A DNA stretch of 64,000 nt, from positions 1 to 64,000 of IMG/VR virus record IMGVR_UViG_3300018018_000002; one strand, 5' to 3'. The DNA comes from a virus. Every line of letters begins with the position of its first letter. Position 1 is the stretch's first letter. The notes beneath the pieces are model-generated. The model was not told the origin of the DNA. It searched no databases and was given only the letters and a program-made list of their open reading frames with translations. The translations under genes and the position numbers were made by a program. Of this stretch, positions 34,300 to 42,047 are shown piece after piece.

Positions 34300-34531
34300 G
34301 GGACCATTCCTTTTCAAAGTTCGCCAGAGCTTCTTCCAACTTGCGTTCAGTCCGTTCAAGCTCGGCGGTCAGGTCAGATAGCATCCGCTTGGCTTGCTCG
34401 GGGGTCTCACAGCCAAACTCACGCTTCAGCTCTTGCATGGCTTGCTGGTAGGCCCCTTCCGCTTCAGCGGCCGAGGTTTTGGCCTCATCGACTTGGGCTT
34501 TGAGCTTCTGATATTTGTCGAGGCTAATCAT
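34265..34531 (-). CDS. Small coiled-coil protein in Rad50-like operon
   Basis: 88 residues, ATG at 34531. Almost entirely heptad-like charged helix (AEGAYQQAMQELKREFG). It sits between SbcD-like and C-terminal SbcC-like genes and overlaps both by a few bases. Possibly supplies part of the coiled-coil arm missing from the split ATPase. Not recognised as a family by itself. Confidence 0.65.
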   Translation of the reverse strand: MISLDKYQKLKAQVDEAKTSAAEAEGAYQQAMQELKREFGCETPEQAKRMLSDLTAELERTERKLEEALANFEKEWSHAVAHAAETGS

Positions 34532-35429
34532 GGGCGTGGTCTAAGGCATACTTCAATATAGTCTGCGCGGCTTTGGAAACCTTGTAGGTGATCAGGTAAT
34601 CAAGGACCGCTTGCCGGAAGTCGAGATTGGTATGCCCGAGCTTTTCCAATTCCTGCAGGAAGGACTCCATCTTGAAGGTCTCTTCTTCAATCAGCTTGGC
34701 CTCAGTGCGCGGGAGAAGCTTGTCCTCGCTGCAATCCAGTTGATAGGGCTCGATAGTTCCGTCTTCCATCAGCAGTCCGACCTGGGGGCAGTAGTTGATC
34801 TCGTCGATCGTCCGACGCATGAGCGTCCCAGCGTTGATGACATTGCATCCACTCTTGTAAGTGGTGAACCCTTTGTGGTTGTCCCCGAAGACCGCTGCGT
34901 CATAGCCATGCAGGGCCTTAGCGTAGGCTGAAACCCGCGTCTCCTCGGTCGCGCCAGGGAAGTTGTATCCTTGGCGCCAGACGTAGGCGTGGACGATCGC
35001 GAGGTTGATCCGGTCTGGTTCCTTCTTAATCGAGCAGGATCGTAGAGGTTGTCCCCAAGCGAAGCCCCACGCTCTAATCTTCTTCCCGATGAGTGTAGGC
35101 TTATCGGGCATGAGCAGTGACAACGTCCCTGTTTCTAGCAAGGTGAAGAACGCGCTCTTGTGCAGGTCTAGCAGGTTATGGAGAGGTAGGTCGTGCTGTC
35201 CCGGCACCGCAAAGCCGGGAGGGAGGTGTTGAATGGCCCAATTGATTAGCTCCGGTGGGCTGCGCCAATGATTGAAGATATCACCAGCGTAGAAGATCGG
35301 GACGCCAAAGCTACCAATTTCATCAAAGGGCCGTTGCATAGCTGCCCACCAGCTCGGCTCATTACTGCGCACCACGGGCGGGCGCTCTTGCAAGTGAATG
35401 TCACTACACAGCACAGCGATGGGTTTCAT
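34524..35429 (-). CDS. SbcD/Mre11-like metallophosphoesterase
   Basis: 301 residues (start ATG 35429). Phosphoesterase motifs in order: VLCSDIHL (motif I, D and H), YAGDIFNHW (motif II, GD), PGQHDLPLHN (GNHD-like, here GQHD), then AIVHAYV and FGDNHKGF (~185, GH-like site). This is the Mre11/SbcD nuclease of the Rad50/Mre11 pair. It likely trims DNA ends during recombination. Minus-strand operon with the split ATPase. Confidence 0.8.
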   Translation of the reverse strand: MKPIAVLCSDIHLQERPPVVRSNEPSWWAAMQRPFDEIGSFGVPIFYAGDIFNHWRSPPELINWAIQHLPPGFAVPGQHDLPLHNLLDLHKSAFFTLLETGTLSLLMPDKPTLIGKKIRAWGFAWGQPLRSCSIKKEPDRINLAIVHAYVWRQGYNFPGATEETRVSAYAKALHGYDAAVFGDNHKGFTTYKSGCNVINAGTLMRRTIDEINYCPQVGLLMEDGTIEPYQLDCSEDKLLPRTEAKLIEEETFKMESFLQELEKLGHTNLDFRQAVLDYLITYKVSKAAQTILKYALDHAHD

Positions 35430-36441
35430 CAAGGAGTCCTCCACACAGCGGGCATCGGCCTTCAGTCTTCTGATCTAAGTCCTTAGCTAAGGTATCAGCT
35501 CGTTCCTTAGTCTCCTTCCGTCGGCGCCAAAGAGTCCGCAAGGAATCAAGCTGATTGGTCAAGTTGTCCCAACGCTCATAAACCGAGTCATAGCTTGCTC
35601 GCAGCTTTTCAATCGGGTCGAAATCCGGCCGGGATAACTTCCGGGCACGAGACAGCGTTTTCGCTCTCCCTACCAGGCTCTGCAGTTTAGACAGTAGTTG
35701 GGACGTTTCCAGGGCTTTTAGGGCTATATCGAGGGCGGAAACGCCCCGGTTCGCGACCTTTTGGGCTGTATCGCGCGCGGTCCGCAGGTTTTGGAGCTTT
35801 TCGACTAGAACCGACAGCGCCTTCCGTTTGGCCTGCGATTGGGATAGTCGTTGGGCCCGATCCTCGAGGATTTTCAATTCCTTGTTCAGTCCCACGACAA
35901 ATTGGAGTGAGTCCTTCTGCTGCTTGGCCGCTTTCAGCCTTTCCTCGAGCAGCTTGCAGGCCTGGTCAGCCTCGCGCTTCTTGGCCGCAATGTCAGCCAG
36001 CACCCGGTCAATGACATCGAGATTGACAATCCGGTTCAGATGCCGCGCGACCTCCCCGGCTGACTCAGCAAACCAGAAAGGGGAATCATGCTGGCCTTGG
36101 AAGTTGATGTCATCGACTCGGACCAATTTGATGATCTCTTCTGGTACGCTTTTCCCGAAGGCCTTGAATTCCTCCCGACCAAGTTGGTAACTGTTTTCTG
36201 TGCCTCGGGTGCGAATTATGGTCTTACCGTCGGCTTGCAGAGTCACGATGGCCTGCTTGGTCCCATCGCGGATGAACTCTGCTCCATCAGGCACGTTTTG
36301 ACACAACCAGCGCAGGGCCCGAATGACTGCACTCTTGCCAACGTCGGATGGTCCAATGATGCAGGTGATATGCGGGTCCAAATCAAGGGACAGCTTGGGA
36401 TGAACCTGGAAGTTCTCGAGGACTAGCTTTTTAAGTGGCAT
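35404..36441 (-). CDS. Rad50/SbcC-like ATPase, N-terminal half with zinc hook
   Basis: 345 residues (ATG at 36441; upstream TTG at 36444 not needed). Residues ~25-45 hold the Walker A GPSDVGKS in the typical ITCIIGPSDVGKSAVIRALRW context. The long coiled coil runs from ~150 to ~320. The chain ends with CPLCGGLLDETHRC, a zinc-hook-type CxxC at its very C-terminus, so the gene stops where the coiled coil would turn back. The Walker B half is encoded separately downstream (33730-34299). Confidence 0.75.
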   Translation of the reverse strand: MPLKKLVLENFQVHPKLSLDLDPHITCIIGPSDVGKSAVIRALRWLCQNVPDGAEFIRDGTKQAIVTLQADGKTIIRTRGTENSYQLGREEFKAFGKSVPEEIIKLVRVDDINFQGQHDSPFWFAESAGEVARHLNRIVNLDVIDRVLADIAAKKREADQACKLLEERLKAAKQQKDSLQFVVGLNKELKILEDRAQRLSQSQAKRKALSVLVEKLQNLRTARDTAQKVANRGVSALDIALKALETSQLLSKLQSLVGRAKTLSRARKLSRPDFDPIEKLRASYDSVYERWDNLTNQLDSLRTLWRRRKETKERADTLAKDLDQKTEGRCPLCGGLLDETHRCAV

Positions 36442-36785
36442 CAAAAGCGTGGAACCCAGACCATTTGATAATTGGACTGACCAAGGAATTCAAATCCCAG
36501 GTTTTGGTAGAAGTGGATCAGCCTCCCGATGTTCTCGAACCTGTCGCCGGGGGGGCCGTCAGAGCGGAGGTGCAAGAAGATGGGCTTCTGCAATTCCTGG
36601 ATCTTTTTGACTATGCGACTGCCCACCCCCTTGTCTCGCCAGTTTTCCTTCACCACGAGGGAGACCAGCTCAATTTTGTCTCCATAGTCCCTCAACAGGC
36701 ACTTCTGCAGGCCTCGATGTCGAGAGGGTGGGAAATCACGCAGCGTATGCGGGGCGCGCCAGTCGGGGAAGTCTTTCGTGTCCAT
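36441..36785 (-). CDS. GNAT-like N-acetyltransferase
   Basis: 114 residues from ATG at 36785 (a GTG at 36839 is a longer option). The acetyl-CoA pocket-like segment VSLVVKENWRDKGVGSRIVKKIQE (residues ~41-64) matches the GNAT V-x-x-x-x-RxxGxG motif, and FYQNLGFEFLG (~95) is the usual terminal element. TGATG overlap with the Rad50-like gene. Acetyl acceptor unknown; possibly host protein modification. Confidence 0.7.
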   Translation of the reverse strand: MDTKDFPDWRAPHTLRDFPPSRHRGLQKCLLRDYGDKIELVSLVVKENWRDKGVGSRIVKKIQELQKPIFLHLRSDGPPGDRFENIGRLIHFYQNLGFEFLGQSNYQMVWVPRF

Positions 36786-36827
36786 TGCGCAGCTATTATC
36801 AGCAGCGTTCCAACCTGCTGCTAGTGA

Positions 36828-36855
36828 CTTATGCGACACTTATCCTGTGCATAAG
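36828..36855 (+). promoter_or_regulatory. Inverted repeat CTTATGC...GCATAAG
   Basis: Two 7-base arms (36828-36834 and 36849-36855) perfectly inverted with a 14-base spacer, in the ~130-base gap between divergent operons. It is a candidate operator. Confidence 0.5.
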
Positions 36856-36864
36856 CTGTTCTAC

Positions 36865-36880
36865 TGTTAGATACCCAACA
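36865..36880 (+). promoter_or_regulatory. Palindromic operator TGTTAG-N4-CCAACA
   Basis: TGTTAGATACCCAACA matches the TGTTAG-N4-CYAACA palindrome also found at 60866-60881, upstream of another early operon. It starts 54 bases before ATG 36919, between two divergent operons. A phage or host regulator site is likely. Confidence 0.55.
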
Positions 36881-36918
36881 GGACTAAGTGTTGCGGTCTT
36901 GTTGGTGCTCTGTACGCT

Positions 36919-37128
36919 ATGAGCATGGCAGACAGCACCGAATCCAGAAACGCCCCTCAAGCAGTTGCACATCGCATTTGCGCGTGGTGCAAGAAGGATA
37001 TGGGGGACGTGGTCGTGGCAGCGAACGATCCGGTGGCCGGGAAGATCAGTCACAGCATTTGTCCAGAGTGCCAGGCCCGAATGTTAACCGAGATCGAAAC
37101 CACAAGCTCAAATCCACATCCACAATGA
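36919..37128 (+). CDS. Small zinc-ribbon protein
   Basis: 69 residues. CAWCKKDMG (CxxC, ~22-25) and ICPECQARM (~48-51) form two CxxC pairs of a zinc ribbon, a common small phage protein. The first ATG is 36919 (second at 36925). It opens the + operon from the divergent region and overlaps the next start. Confidence 0.65.
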   Translation: MSMADSTESRNAPQAVAHRICAWCKKDMGDVVVAANDPVAGKISHSICPECQARMLTEIETTSSNPHPQ

Positions 37129-37640
37129 GCATCAAATCCGAATCCGAATCTGAGATGCAGAGGCTGATGTCCGAGCGTCTCGTCCGCGAGGAATTTGGAA
37201 CCGAATTCCTCAAACTGTTCAACACCCACTGCGTTGACTTTGTTAAGCGACTGCCCGATGGGACCTACGTCCCGGTCGAGTGGCCCAGGCAGGCGACGCA
37301 CAAGCTGGTGGCCACCCGATGGAACAATCCGGAGGACTTCCCCGTTAACGCGCATGGTAAGCGCGTGGTGCCGGATTACCTTGCGCTGTCGGTCTGCGCG
37401 GTCCCACTGCATCGGAAGCGCGTGCTGCGCGGGCCGGCGATCAAAATCCGGGCCCCACTTCCGAGGATCCATCCGGAGTATTATGGCCACGGTGGCGTGA
37501 ACGGAAAGCGCAAGGTGGTCTTTTGGATGGTCAAGGCGATGCACGCCCGGGTCAAGAAGACCTTTGTCAAGCGCGCCACTGAAGCGCAGCTGGACCTACT
37601 GTACCGCAACCTGCGTGAAGCTGACTTTTGGTACGAATAG
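37125..37640 (+). CDS. Hypothetical early protein
   Basis: 171 residues from ATG 37125 (ATGA overlap). Basic, especially C-terminally (KRKVVFWMVKAMHARVKKTF), with no recognised motif. Between a zinc-ribbon and small genes of the early module; may bind nucleic acid. Confidence 0.6.
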   Translation: MSIKSESESEMQRLMSERLVREEFGTEFLKLFNTHCVDFVKRLPDGTYVPVEWPRQATHKLVATRWNNPEDFPVNAHGKRVVPDYLALSVCAVPLHRKRVLRGPAIKIRAPLPRIHPEYYGHGGVNGKRKVVFWMVKAMHARVKKTFVKRATEAQLDLLYRNLREADFWYE

Positions 37641-37644
37641 AAAC

Positions 37645-37655
37645 CACAACCACAC
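37645..37655 (+). promoter_or_regulatory. CACAACCACAC leader element, copy 3
   Basis: Exact copy, 10 bases before ATG 37666, here followed by an AAGGAG ribosome-binding site (37655-37660). Shares the same 11 bases with three other leaders. Confidence 0.5.
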
Positions 37656-37665
37656 AAGGAGTCCT

Positions 37666-37905
37666 ATGGATGAAAAAATGACAATCGCAGTTTCAGTTTC
37701 AACCCCGCAGGTCTGTCACCGATTCTTGGACTGTTACGGATCGACTAGAGGAGAGATTGAGTTCACGACCAATCCTCGCTCCGCGTTCTATGATGTGTCT
37801 GAGCTGATGGTGATGCGCTTGCAGGTGGTGCAGAAGTTCTATCCGGAGGCCAGATTGGTCTCCCGTACGAAGGCCCTTCAGCTTGGTAAACACAACGTCC
37901 GCTAA
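37666..37905 (+). CDS. Hypothetical early protein
   Basis: 79 residues with a clear AAGGAGTCCT before ATG 37666. No motif recognised; a mixed alpha/beta small protein. Part of the early module. Confidence 0.6.
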   Translation: MDEKMTIAVSVSTPQVCHRFLDCYGSTRGEIEFTTNPRSAFYDVSELMVMRLQVVQKFYPEARLVSRTKALQLGKHNVR

Positions 37906-37925
37906 CCGCATAAGGAGATCAAATC

Positions 37926-38648
37926 ATGATTCATACCAATGCAACCAACGCAGTTACCGAGCAAGCCCTCAAGCGGGTTCCGCTCATTCGTCCGAAATGG
38001 GCCCGCAGCTTTTGGCAGGGCATCAAACACCTCGACCTCGTGACGGCTATCCGCAGCGAGTGCGAGCAGAGGGGCTGGGCCACCAAGGAGGCGGTCTTTT
38101 CCCTCAGCAAGGATCGGGCTGATATGGCCGGAACCTTCAGGATCGAAATTCCGTCGGTCGAGATGCCGGATGATCAGCGTCTCGAGTTAGGCCTCCTCAC
38201 ATCCAACGCCATGCGCCGGACGCTGAAGCTGGTCGTAGGCACTCGGGTCTTCGTTTGCATGAACGGCATGGTCACCGGGGACGTGGTGCTGTGCAAGAAG
38301 CACACCACCGGGTTCGACCTACCGGAGGCGCTGCATGTGGCGATGGATGAGTACTTGGAGAAGGTCGGGCGCATTCCGATGATGGTCAAGAAGATGAAAG
38401 ACCACACGCTGATCGAGGCTGAGGTTTATGAGGTCCTAGTCGAGACCGGTCGGCAGGGCGTCATGCCTTGGTCGTTGATCGGGCAAGTTGATTGGGCTTA
38501 TCGAAACCCGGCGTTCACTGATTTCAAGCCGAGGACGAGTTGGAGCCTACTCAACGCCTTCACCCAGGTGGTGAAGAAGGAGCCGCCCCTGCGCCAGATG
38601 GACCAGATCAACGAGTTTCGCCAGCTGCTGCCGGTCGGCCGCAATTAA
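37926..38648 (+). CDS. DUF932-like hypothetical protein
   Basis: 240 residues with AAGGAGATCAAATC before ATG 37926. Central pattern (LGLLTSNAMRRTLKLVVGTRVFVCMNGMVTG) resembles phage DUF932-like proteins of unknown role; a conserved N/M-rich core ~95-125 is visible. Precedes a strong terminator, so it is probably the last gene of an early unit. Confidence 0.55.
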   Translation: MIHTNATNAVTEQALKRVPLIRPKWARSFWQGIKHLDLVTAIRSECEQRGWATKEAVFSLSKDRADMAGTFRIEIPSVEMPDDQRLELGLLTSNAMRRTLKLVVGTRVFVCMNGMVTGDVVLCKKHTTGFDLPEALHVAMDEYLEKVGRIPMMVKKMKDHTLIEAEVYEVLVETGRQGVMPWSLIGQVDWAYRNPAFTDFKPRTSWSLLNAFTQVVKKEPPLRQMDQINEFRQLLPVGRN

Positions 38649-38668
38649 AACGGCACACAGCGCAGTCC

Positions 38669-38715
38669 AAGAAAATCCTCCCTGTGCCCTCATAAGGCCG
38701 AGGAGGATTTTTCTT
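38669..38715 (+). terminator. Rho-independent terminator
   Basis: AAGAAAATCCTCC pairs with GGAGGATTTTTCTT around a short loop with a T-rich end. It closes the early unit before the sigma-like gene. Confidence 0.85.
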
Positions 38716-38739
38716 GACCACAGCATAGGGATCTAACAT
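38714..38739 (+). promoter_or_regulatory. Promoter/operator candidate, degenerate CTAACA site
   Basis: TTGACC (38714-38719) and a 16-base site GCATAGGGATCTAACA (38723-38738) with half of the TGTTAG-N4-CYAACA palindrome (3/6 left, 6/6 right). It is 15 bases upstream of ATG 38754 of the sigma-like gene and just after the terminator. Confidence 0.45.
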
Positions 38740-38753
38740 TGCAAAGGCATCCT

Positions 38754-39449
38754 ATGTCCACGACCACCCTGCCACTGACTGCGATTGAACAAGAAGCTCT
38801 CACGGACACCTACAATGATGTCCGTTTGCTCATCTATAAGGTAGTTCACTACTTCGTCGCCCGGAGTGGATTATCATTCGAGGAGGTGCTCGGTGAAGCA
38901 CACCTCACGTTCGTTCGCTCCTATCGGGGTTACCAGCCTGATCGGTTCGCCAAGCGGTGCCGCTTCCCGACCTTCCTTTACTTTGCCCTCAACTGCGAGC
39001 TGTACAATTTCACGATGAAGCAGCAGAAGCACCGCAATTTGCCAGAGGTCAAGGAGGAGATGGTTGGGAAGGAGTTGCCGAGTCGCTTTGTGCTGCTCCT
39101 TGAAAGCGAGCTGAAGCAAGAGGCCCGTGGGGTGCTCCGGCTTTTTCTTAACACCCCCCAGGAATTGGAGCATCTGATGCGTTGGGATCAAGTCCGAAGC
39201 CCAAAGGCTTACCTGCGCAGCGTGCGTGAGTATTTGGCCATCCTTGGCTGGAGTAAGCGTCAAGTGCGGGAGGTAATGGAGGAGATCAAACACGCGATTT
39301 CCCAGCTTAGTGTTACCCAAAGGCGGTTGCCCTGCACTGGGGTCGAGCGCATGTTAGCTCGAGCCGGACTATCAGAAGATGAAGTCTGGCTGCTTACCCG
39401 CATTGGTCTCTCGGCCCAGCAAGTCCGGTCCTGCTTGGCTCGGAGGTAA
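38754..39449 (+). CDS. Sigma-factor-like protein
   Basis: 231 residues from ATG 38754 (TTG 38739 is an alternative). Residues ~20-90 follow sigma region 2: FVARSGLSFEEVLGEAHLTFVRSYRGYQPDRFAKRCRFPTFLYFALNCEL, resembling the core-binding helix and -10 recognition part, which normally reads as FDPSRG..FSTYA. Region 4 is not obvious; the C-terminus is helical and basic. It may redirect host RNA polymerase to phage promoters. Confidence 0.6.
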   Translation: MSTTTLPLTAIEQEALTDTYNDVRLLIYKVVHYFVARSGLSFEEVLGEAHLTFVRSYRGYQPDRFAKRCRFPTFLYFALNCELYNFTMKQQKHRNLPEVKEEMVGKELPSRFVLLLESELKQEARGVLRLFLNTPQELEHLMRWDQVRSPKAYLRSVREYLAILGWSKRQVREVMEEIKHAISQLSVTQRRLPCTGVERMLARAGLSEDEVWLLTRIGLSAQQVRSCLARR

Positions 39450-39454
39450 GACTC

Positions 39455-40831
39455 ATGCAGATTACCAAACTACGGGATTACCAGCTCATTGGTGCCCGAC
39501 AGATTCGAGACTGGGGCGGTCGAATCCTATTGGCCGATGAGATGGGACTAGGCAAGACCCTGCAGGCCTTGTTCTATGTCTACAAAACCCCAGCATCGCG
39601 GCCGGTGGTTGTGGTCTGCCCAGCTAACGTGAAGCTGAATTGGGAGAGAGAAGCCGCTCACCATCTGGGCTTGCCGAGCGAAGTCTTAGAAGGGCGCAAA
39701 GTCCGACGTTTCAAACCGGCTACTCGCGCACCTTTGGTCATTATCAATTATGACATCCTTGGACCTTGGCTGCCATATCTGAAGGCGTTGGGGCCCGGGC
39801 TGATCATCCTCGATGAGATTCACTACATCAAGAACCGTGCCTCCCAAAGGTATCGGGCAGCGCGCAAGCTATGTGAGCGCGTGCCTAGAGTCATTGGGCT
39901 AAGTGGTACGCCCCTGACCAATCGACCATCAGAGCTGTGGGCCCCACTCTCCGTCATTCGTCCCGACATTTTTAGGAGCTTCTACAAGTTCGTCTTCCGC
40001 TGGACTAAGCCTCGCCACTTTCCTTGGGGTTGGGATTTCAGCGGGGCCCGGGACCTCGATGTCCTCCACGCCCATCTTAAAGAATTGTGCATGGTCAGGC
40101 GCCTCAAGCGGGATGTCCTGCAAGACTTACCCCCAAAGGTGCGCGAGGTGCTGATGCTGCGCTTGCCTGACCGGACTGAGTATGATACCGCCCAGGCTGA
40201 CTTCCTAGGGTGGTTGAGAACGATCTCGATCGAACGAGCAAGGCGAGCGGCTCGGGCTGAAGCTCTGACCCGCATTGGCTATCTACTGCGCTTGTGTGCC
40301 AAGCTCAAGTTGAAGTTGGTGTATGAGTGGGTGGACAATTTCCTCGAGGGTAGTGATGGGAAGTTGGTCGTCTTTTCCATGCACCGCCGGATGGTTGAGT
40401 TGCTCCATGCTCGCTACCATCGGCAAAGTGTGGTCGTGGATGGGGGAGTAAAAGGTCGGCAGCGCCAACGGGCCGTGGACGCCTTCCAGCACAAGGACAA
40501 CGTGCGTCTGTTCCTAGGCAATATCCGGGCCGCTGGAATTGGCATCACCTTGACCGCGGCCGACACCTGCGTTTTTACCGATCTGCCCTGGACGCCAGGA
40601 GACCTGGTGCAAGCGGAGGACCGGATCCATCGGATTGGGCAGAAGGAGACCGCGTTCATTTACTACCTCGTGGCCTATGATACGATTGAGGAGAAGCTGT
40701 GCAAGCTCCTGCAGCGAAAGCAGAGCATATTAGAAGAGGTCCTCGATGGCCAAGGCCGGGGGGACAATCTCAACATCTTCAACGAACTTCTTCGGTCAGT
40801 TTATTCAACCCAAAAGGACAAATCACCATGA
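39455..40831 (+). CDS. SNF2-family DNA helicase
   Basis: 458 residues. SNF2 motifs in order: LADEMGLGKT (motif I, ~25-34), DEIHYIKN (motif II, DEIH ~120), LSGTPLTNRPSELW (motif III, ~148), and the C-terminal QAEDRIHRIGQ (motif VI, ~385). Remodelling-type ATPase acting on DNA during replication or transcription. A good start with a coupled downstream gene. Confidence 0.85.
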   Translation: MQITKLRDYQLIGARQIRDWGGRILLADEMGLGKTLQALFYVYKTPASRPVVVVCPANVKLNWEREAAHHLGLPSEVLEGRKVRRFKPATRAPLVIINYDILGPWLPYLKALGPGLIILDEIHYIKNRASQRYRAARKLCERVPRVIGLSGTPLTNRPSELWAPLSVIRPDIFRSFYKFVFRWTKPRHFPWGWDFSGARDLDVLHAHLKELCMVRRLKRDVLQDLPPKVREVLMLRLPDRTEYDTAQADFLGWLRTISIERARRAARAEALTRIGYLLRLCAKLKLKLVYEWVDNFLEGSDGKLVVFSMHRRMVELLHARYHRQSVVVDGGVKGRQRQRAVDAFQHKDNVRLFLGNIRAAGIGITLTAADTCVFTDLPWTPGDLVQAEDRIHRIGQKETAFIYYLVAYDTIEEKLCKLLQRKQSILEEVLDGQGRGDNLNIFNELLRSVYSTQKDKSP

Positions 40832-41046
40832 GTGGAGCAGCCAGATCAAAAGATACGACAGGGACCTTATACCTGCGGCCAGTACCATCGGGAGTGAAGA
40901 ACTCTTTCAAAGCTGAGTGCGCCAAGCTGGGCGTCACCATGCTGGACGTGCAAATCGAATTCATGCGAGGCTGCAAAATCCATCTGCCGCCCCTGGCCGA
41001 GGCAATCAAATTGCGCCGAATTGTCGATCACAGAAGGGGAGCGTAA
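40828..41046 (+). CDS. Small hypothetical protein
   Basis: 72 residues, ATGA-coupled to the helicase. A probable helical C-terminal half with a strand near residues 12-20 (TGTLYLRPVPSG). The pattern resembles small ribbon-helix-helix-like proteins (short strand then two helices) but I cannot assign it firmly. Confidence 0.5.
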   Translation: MSGAARSKDTTGTLYLRPVPSGVKNSFKAECAKLGVTMLDVQIEFMRGCKIHLPPLAEAIKLRRIVDHRRGA

Positions 41047-41171
41047 AAACCTTGTAAAAGGGCCCAACGCCCCTTCACACGCGCTTTGAGCCTCCTACCC
41101 GCACTCTTGCAGCACGGAAAGGGCTTTCCAGACGTGGTAGGGGCATTATCTTGGGCGAAAACGGGGGTCTA
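41047..41171 (+). promoter_or_regulatory. Intergenic region with palindrome
   Basis: A 125-base gap before the primase. Contains an inverted repeat GGAAAG-GG-CTTTCC (41116-41129), a copy of the CTCTTGCAG motif (41104-41112) and a weak GGGC/GCCC hairpin. No T-run follows, so this is not a clear terminator. A regulatory role for primase expression is plausible. Confidence 0.4.
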
Positions 41172-42047
41172 ATGAAGCTACGCGACCTACTTTCGCAGGA
41201 AGGGGTTGAATTCCGGGAAGCAGGCCAAGATCATCATGCACGATCGGGTTGGCTCCAGCTGCGCTGCCCTTGGTGTCAATCACGCAGCTTTCACCTGGGC
41301 TTTAACGAGGCCCACGGCCATTGCTCTTGCTGGAAGTGTGGTGCACACCGTGGGGATGAAACCCTGGCCCGGATCCTGCGCATTTCGACCGGGCAGGCCT
41401 ATCAACTGCTCCGAGGGGTAGATTTGATTCGGGCAGCCGATCGCCCCCCACGTCCAATTGGAACGTTGCAACTGCCGCCGGGTGCAGGACCTCTGCTGAA
41501 ACAGCACAAGCAGTATCTGCAAGAGAGGGGCTTTGATCCCGAGCAGATTGTCAAACTGTGGCACATTCAAGGCATTGGGTTAGCGGTGGATTTGGCTTGG
41601 CGCCTGTTGATCCCTTGGGAGTATCAAGGTCGGGTCGTGAGTTGGACTACGCGGGCCATCTCAGATCAACCGGCCATGCGTTACATCAGCGCCAGCGCCC
41701 TTTCGGAAAGTCTCAATCACAAGGAGCTGCTCTATGGGGAGGACTTGGTGCATGGGCTGAGCATTGGGGTGGTGGAAGGGCAACTTGATGTCTGGGCCGG
41801 AGGACCGGGGTGGGTAGCGACTGGCGGAACAGCTTACACTAGAGCCCAGGTACTGCGCCTTAGTCGGTACCTCAAGCGGGTGGTGTGCTTTGACAATGAA
41901 CCCGCAGCCCAGCGCCGGGCTCTTGAGCTGTGCAACAGCCTCAGCGCCTTTGAGGGTGAAACGATCCGAGTGTGTCCGGATGGGAAGGACCTGGCTGCAA
42001 CCTCCGAGGCTGACCGCAGACAAATAGGACAGCTGATCCACCCATGA
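41172..42047 (+). CDS. DNA primase (zinc-ribbon plus TOPRIM)
   Basis: 291 residues from ATG 41172. N-terminal zinc ribbon CPWC and CSCWKC (~27-60), then TOPRIM core with VVEGQLDVWA (~200, the E-x-x-x-D pattern) and VVCFDNEPAAQ (~245, DxE/D). T7 gp4-like primase but without a fused helicase; the helicase is the separate 43230 gene. Lays RNA primers. Confidence 0.8.
   Translation: MKLRDLLSQEGVEFREAGQDHHARSGWLQLRCPWCQSRSFHLGFNEAHGHCSCWKCGAHRGDETLARILRISTGQAYQLLRGVDLIRAADRPPRPIGTLQLPPGAGPLLKQHKQYLQERGFDPEQIVKLWHIQGIGLAVDLAWRLLIPWEYQGRVVSWTTRAISDQPAMRYISASALSESLNHKELLYGEDLVHGLSIGVVEGQLDVWAGGPGWVATGGTAYTRAQVLRLSRYLKRVVCFDNEPAAQRRALELCNSLSAFEGETIRVCPDGKDLAATSEADRRQIGQLIHP

Noticed and set aside
36890-36920. 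Promoter TTGCGG ... TACGCT before the zinc-ribbon gene
   Set aside because: The -10 would overlap the start codon, leaving no leader for translation, so the true promoter must be elsewhere in the gap.
41047-41171. Terminator in the gap before the primase
   Set aside because: The GGGC/GCCC hairpin is weak and not followed by a T-run.
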